Shown here: in pieces, positions 63,742-64,000 of the stretch
Layout: every line of letters begins with the position of its first letter
How positions within the stretch are numbered: the first letter of the stretch is position 1
NCBI GenBank assembly: GCA_039105265.1
Contig: JAPFFF010000014.1
Span: forward strand, 682,001 to 746,000
DNA from: Tritrichomonas musculus
Lineage: Eukaryota; Parabasalia; Tritrichomonadida; Tritrichomonadidae
Direction: 5' to 3'
Length of the DNA stretch: 64,000 nt
Position numbers and translations under genes: made by a program
Notes under the pieces: generated by a model
What the model saw: the letters and a program-made list of their open reading frames with translations, nothing else
Database searches by the model: none
What the model was told of the DNA's origin: nothing

Positions 63742-64000
63742 CAATATCTTCATTCTTAACAAATATACATATTATATATTTGAAAAATAAAACATTTATG
63801 ATTCATATAAAATTATACTAATATATAAATATATAATTTTCTATGAATCTTAAGAGGTATTTAAATTCATCATTTTTATTATGTTGTTTTCAAAAAGCTT
63901 GGAAAGTTAACTTACATCAGATAAGTTTTTTTATTTCAATAAAGAAAAGTTATTGAATGAATAGCCTAAGAAAAATCATAAATTTGAGATAACCGATAAA
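63742..64000. other. Right edge, AT-rich
   Basis: About 260 bp after the A25 tract with no supported feature. Confidence 0.35.

Overview
The window is eukaryotic nuclear DNA, very AT-rich, and most likely from a parabasalid (trichomonad) protist, probably a Tritrichomonas-like species. I infer this from long genes with no visible introns, very short 5' leaders with an initiator-like TCACTT or TCATTT just before the ATG (2425, 6296, 27200, 52417), stop codons often followed by A (TAAA), and a typical protein mix: coiled-coil giants, BTB-like plus coiled-coil, BEACH, CAMK-like kinase and bacterial-type metabolic enzymes. No species can be proven from sequence alone.

Layout. 1-2300 is a graveyard: a partial ORF tail, a degenerate 15-bp minisatellite, a broken CRESS-DNA Rep helicase fragment and a broken mariner transposase. 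2457-16721 is a gene block: RecQ helicase, histone H2B with two E2F-like sites, an M28 ER-type membrane peptidase, a 1231-residue coiled-coil protein, and a p97-like AAA protein whose D2 domain is replaced by a DPF/NPF tail. 16722-24480 is transposon-rich: a 3.67-kb pogo/CENP-B-type element with 52-bp inverted ends and two internal tandem arrays, a deleted Tc1/mariner-like element and several foldback/MITE-like repeats. 24491-40744 holds tRNA-Ser(AGA), a protein kinase, an acid sphingomyelinase/polyphosphatase-like phosphoesterase, an aldo-keto reductase pseudogene beside a MITE, a BEACH protein, a BTB-like coiled-coil protein and a Maf pyrophosphatase.

40745-52432 is the most unusual stretch. 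A 10,353-bp element (41666-52018) consists of two inverted arms of exactly 4,364 bp around a 1,625-bp core and is bounded by a 9-bp direct repeat, as in Mutator-like elements. The arms matched wherever I compared them, including homopolymer lengths. The core carries decayed reading frames of unknown function, the first of which starts inside the left arm.

52433-64000 contains alanine dehydrogenase, a MED13-like protein, a HIRA-like protein with 35 tandem hexapeptides, more MITE-like repeats, and an N/Q-rich small ORF between 91-bp inverted repeats next to a strong hairpin followed by A25.

Functional themes are chromatin, replication and transcription (H2B, RecQ, HIRA-like, MED13-like), membrane traffic (BEACH, AAA with endocytic motifs) and ordinary metabolism. 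Genes lie on both strands and nothing looks like an operon. All family assignments come from reading motifs by eye; no database search was run.
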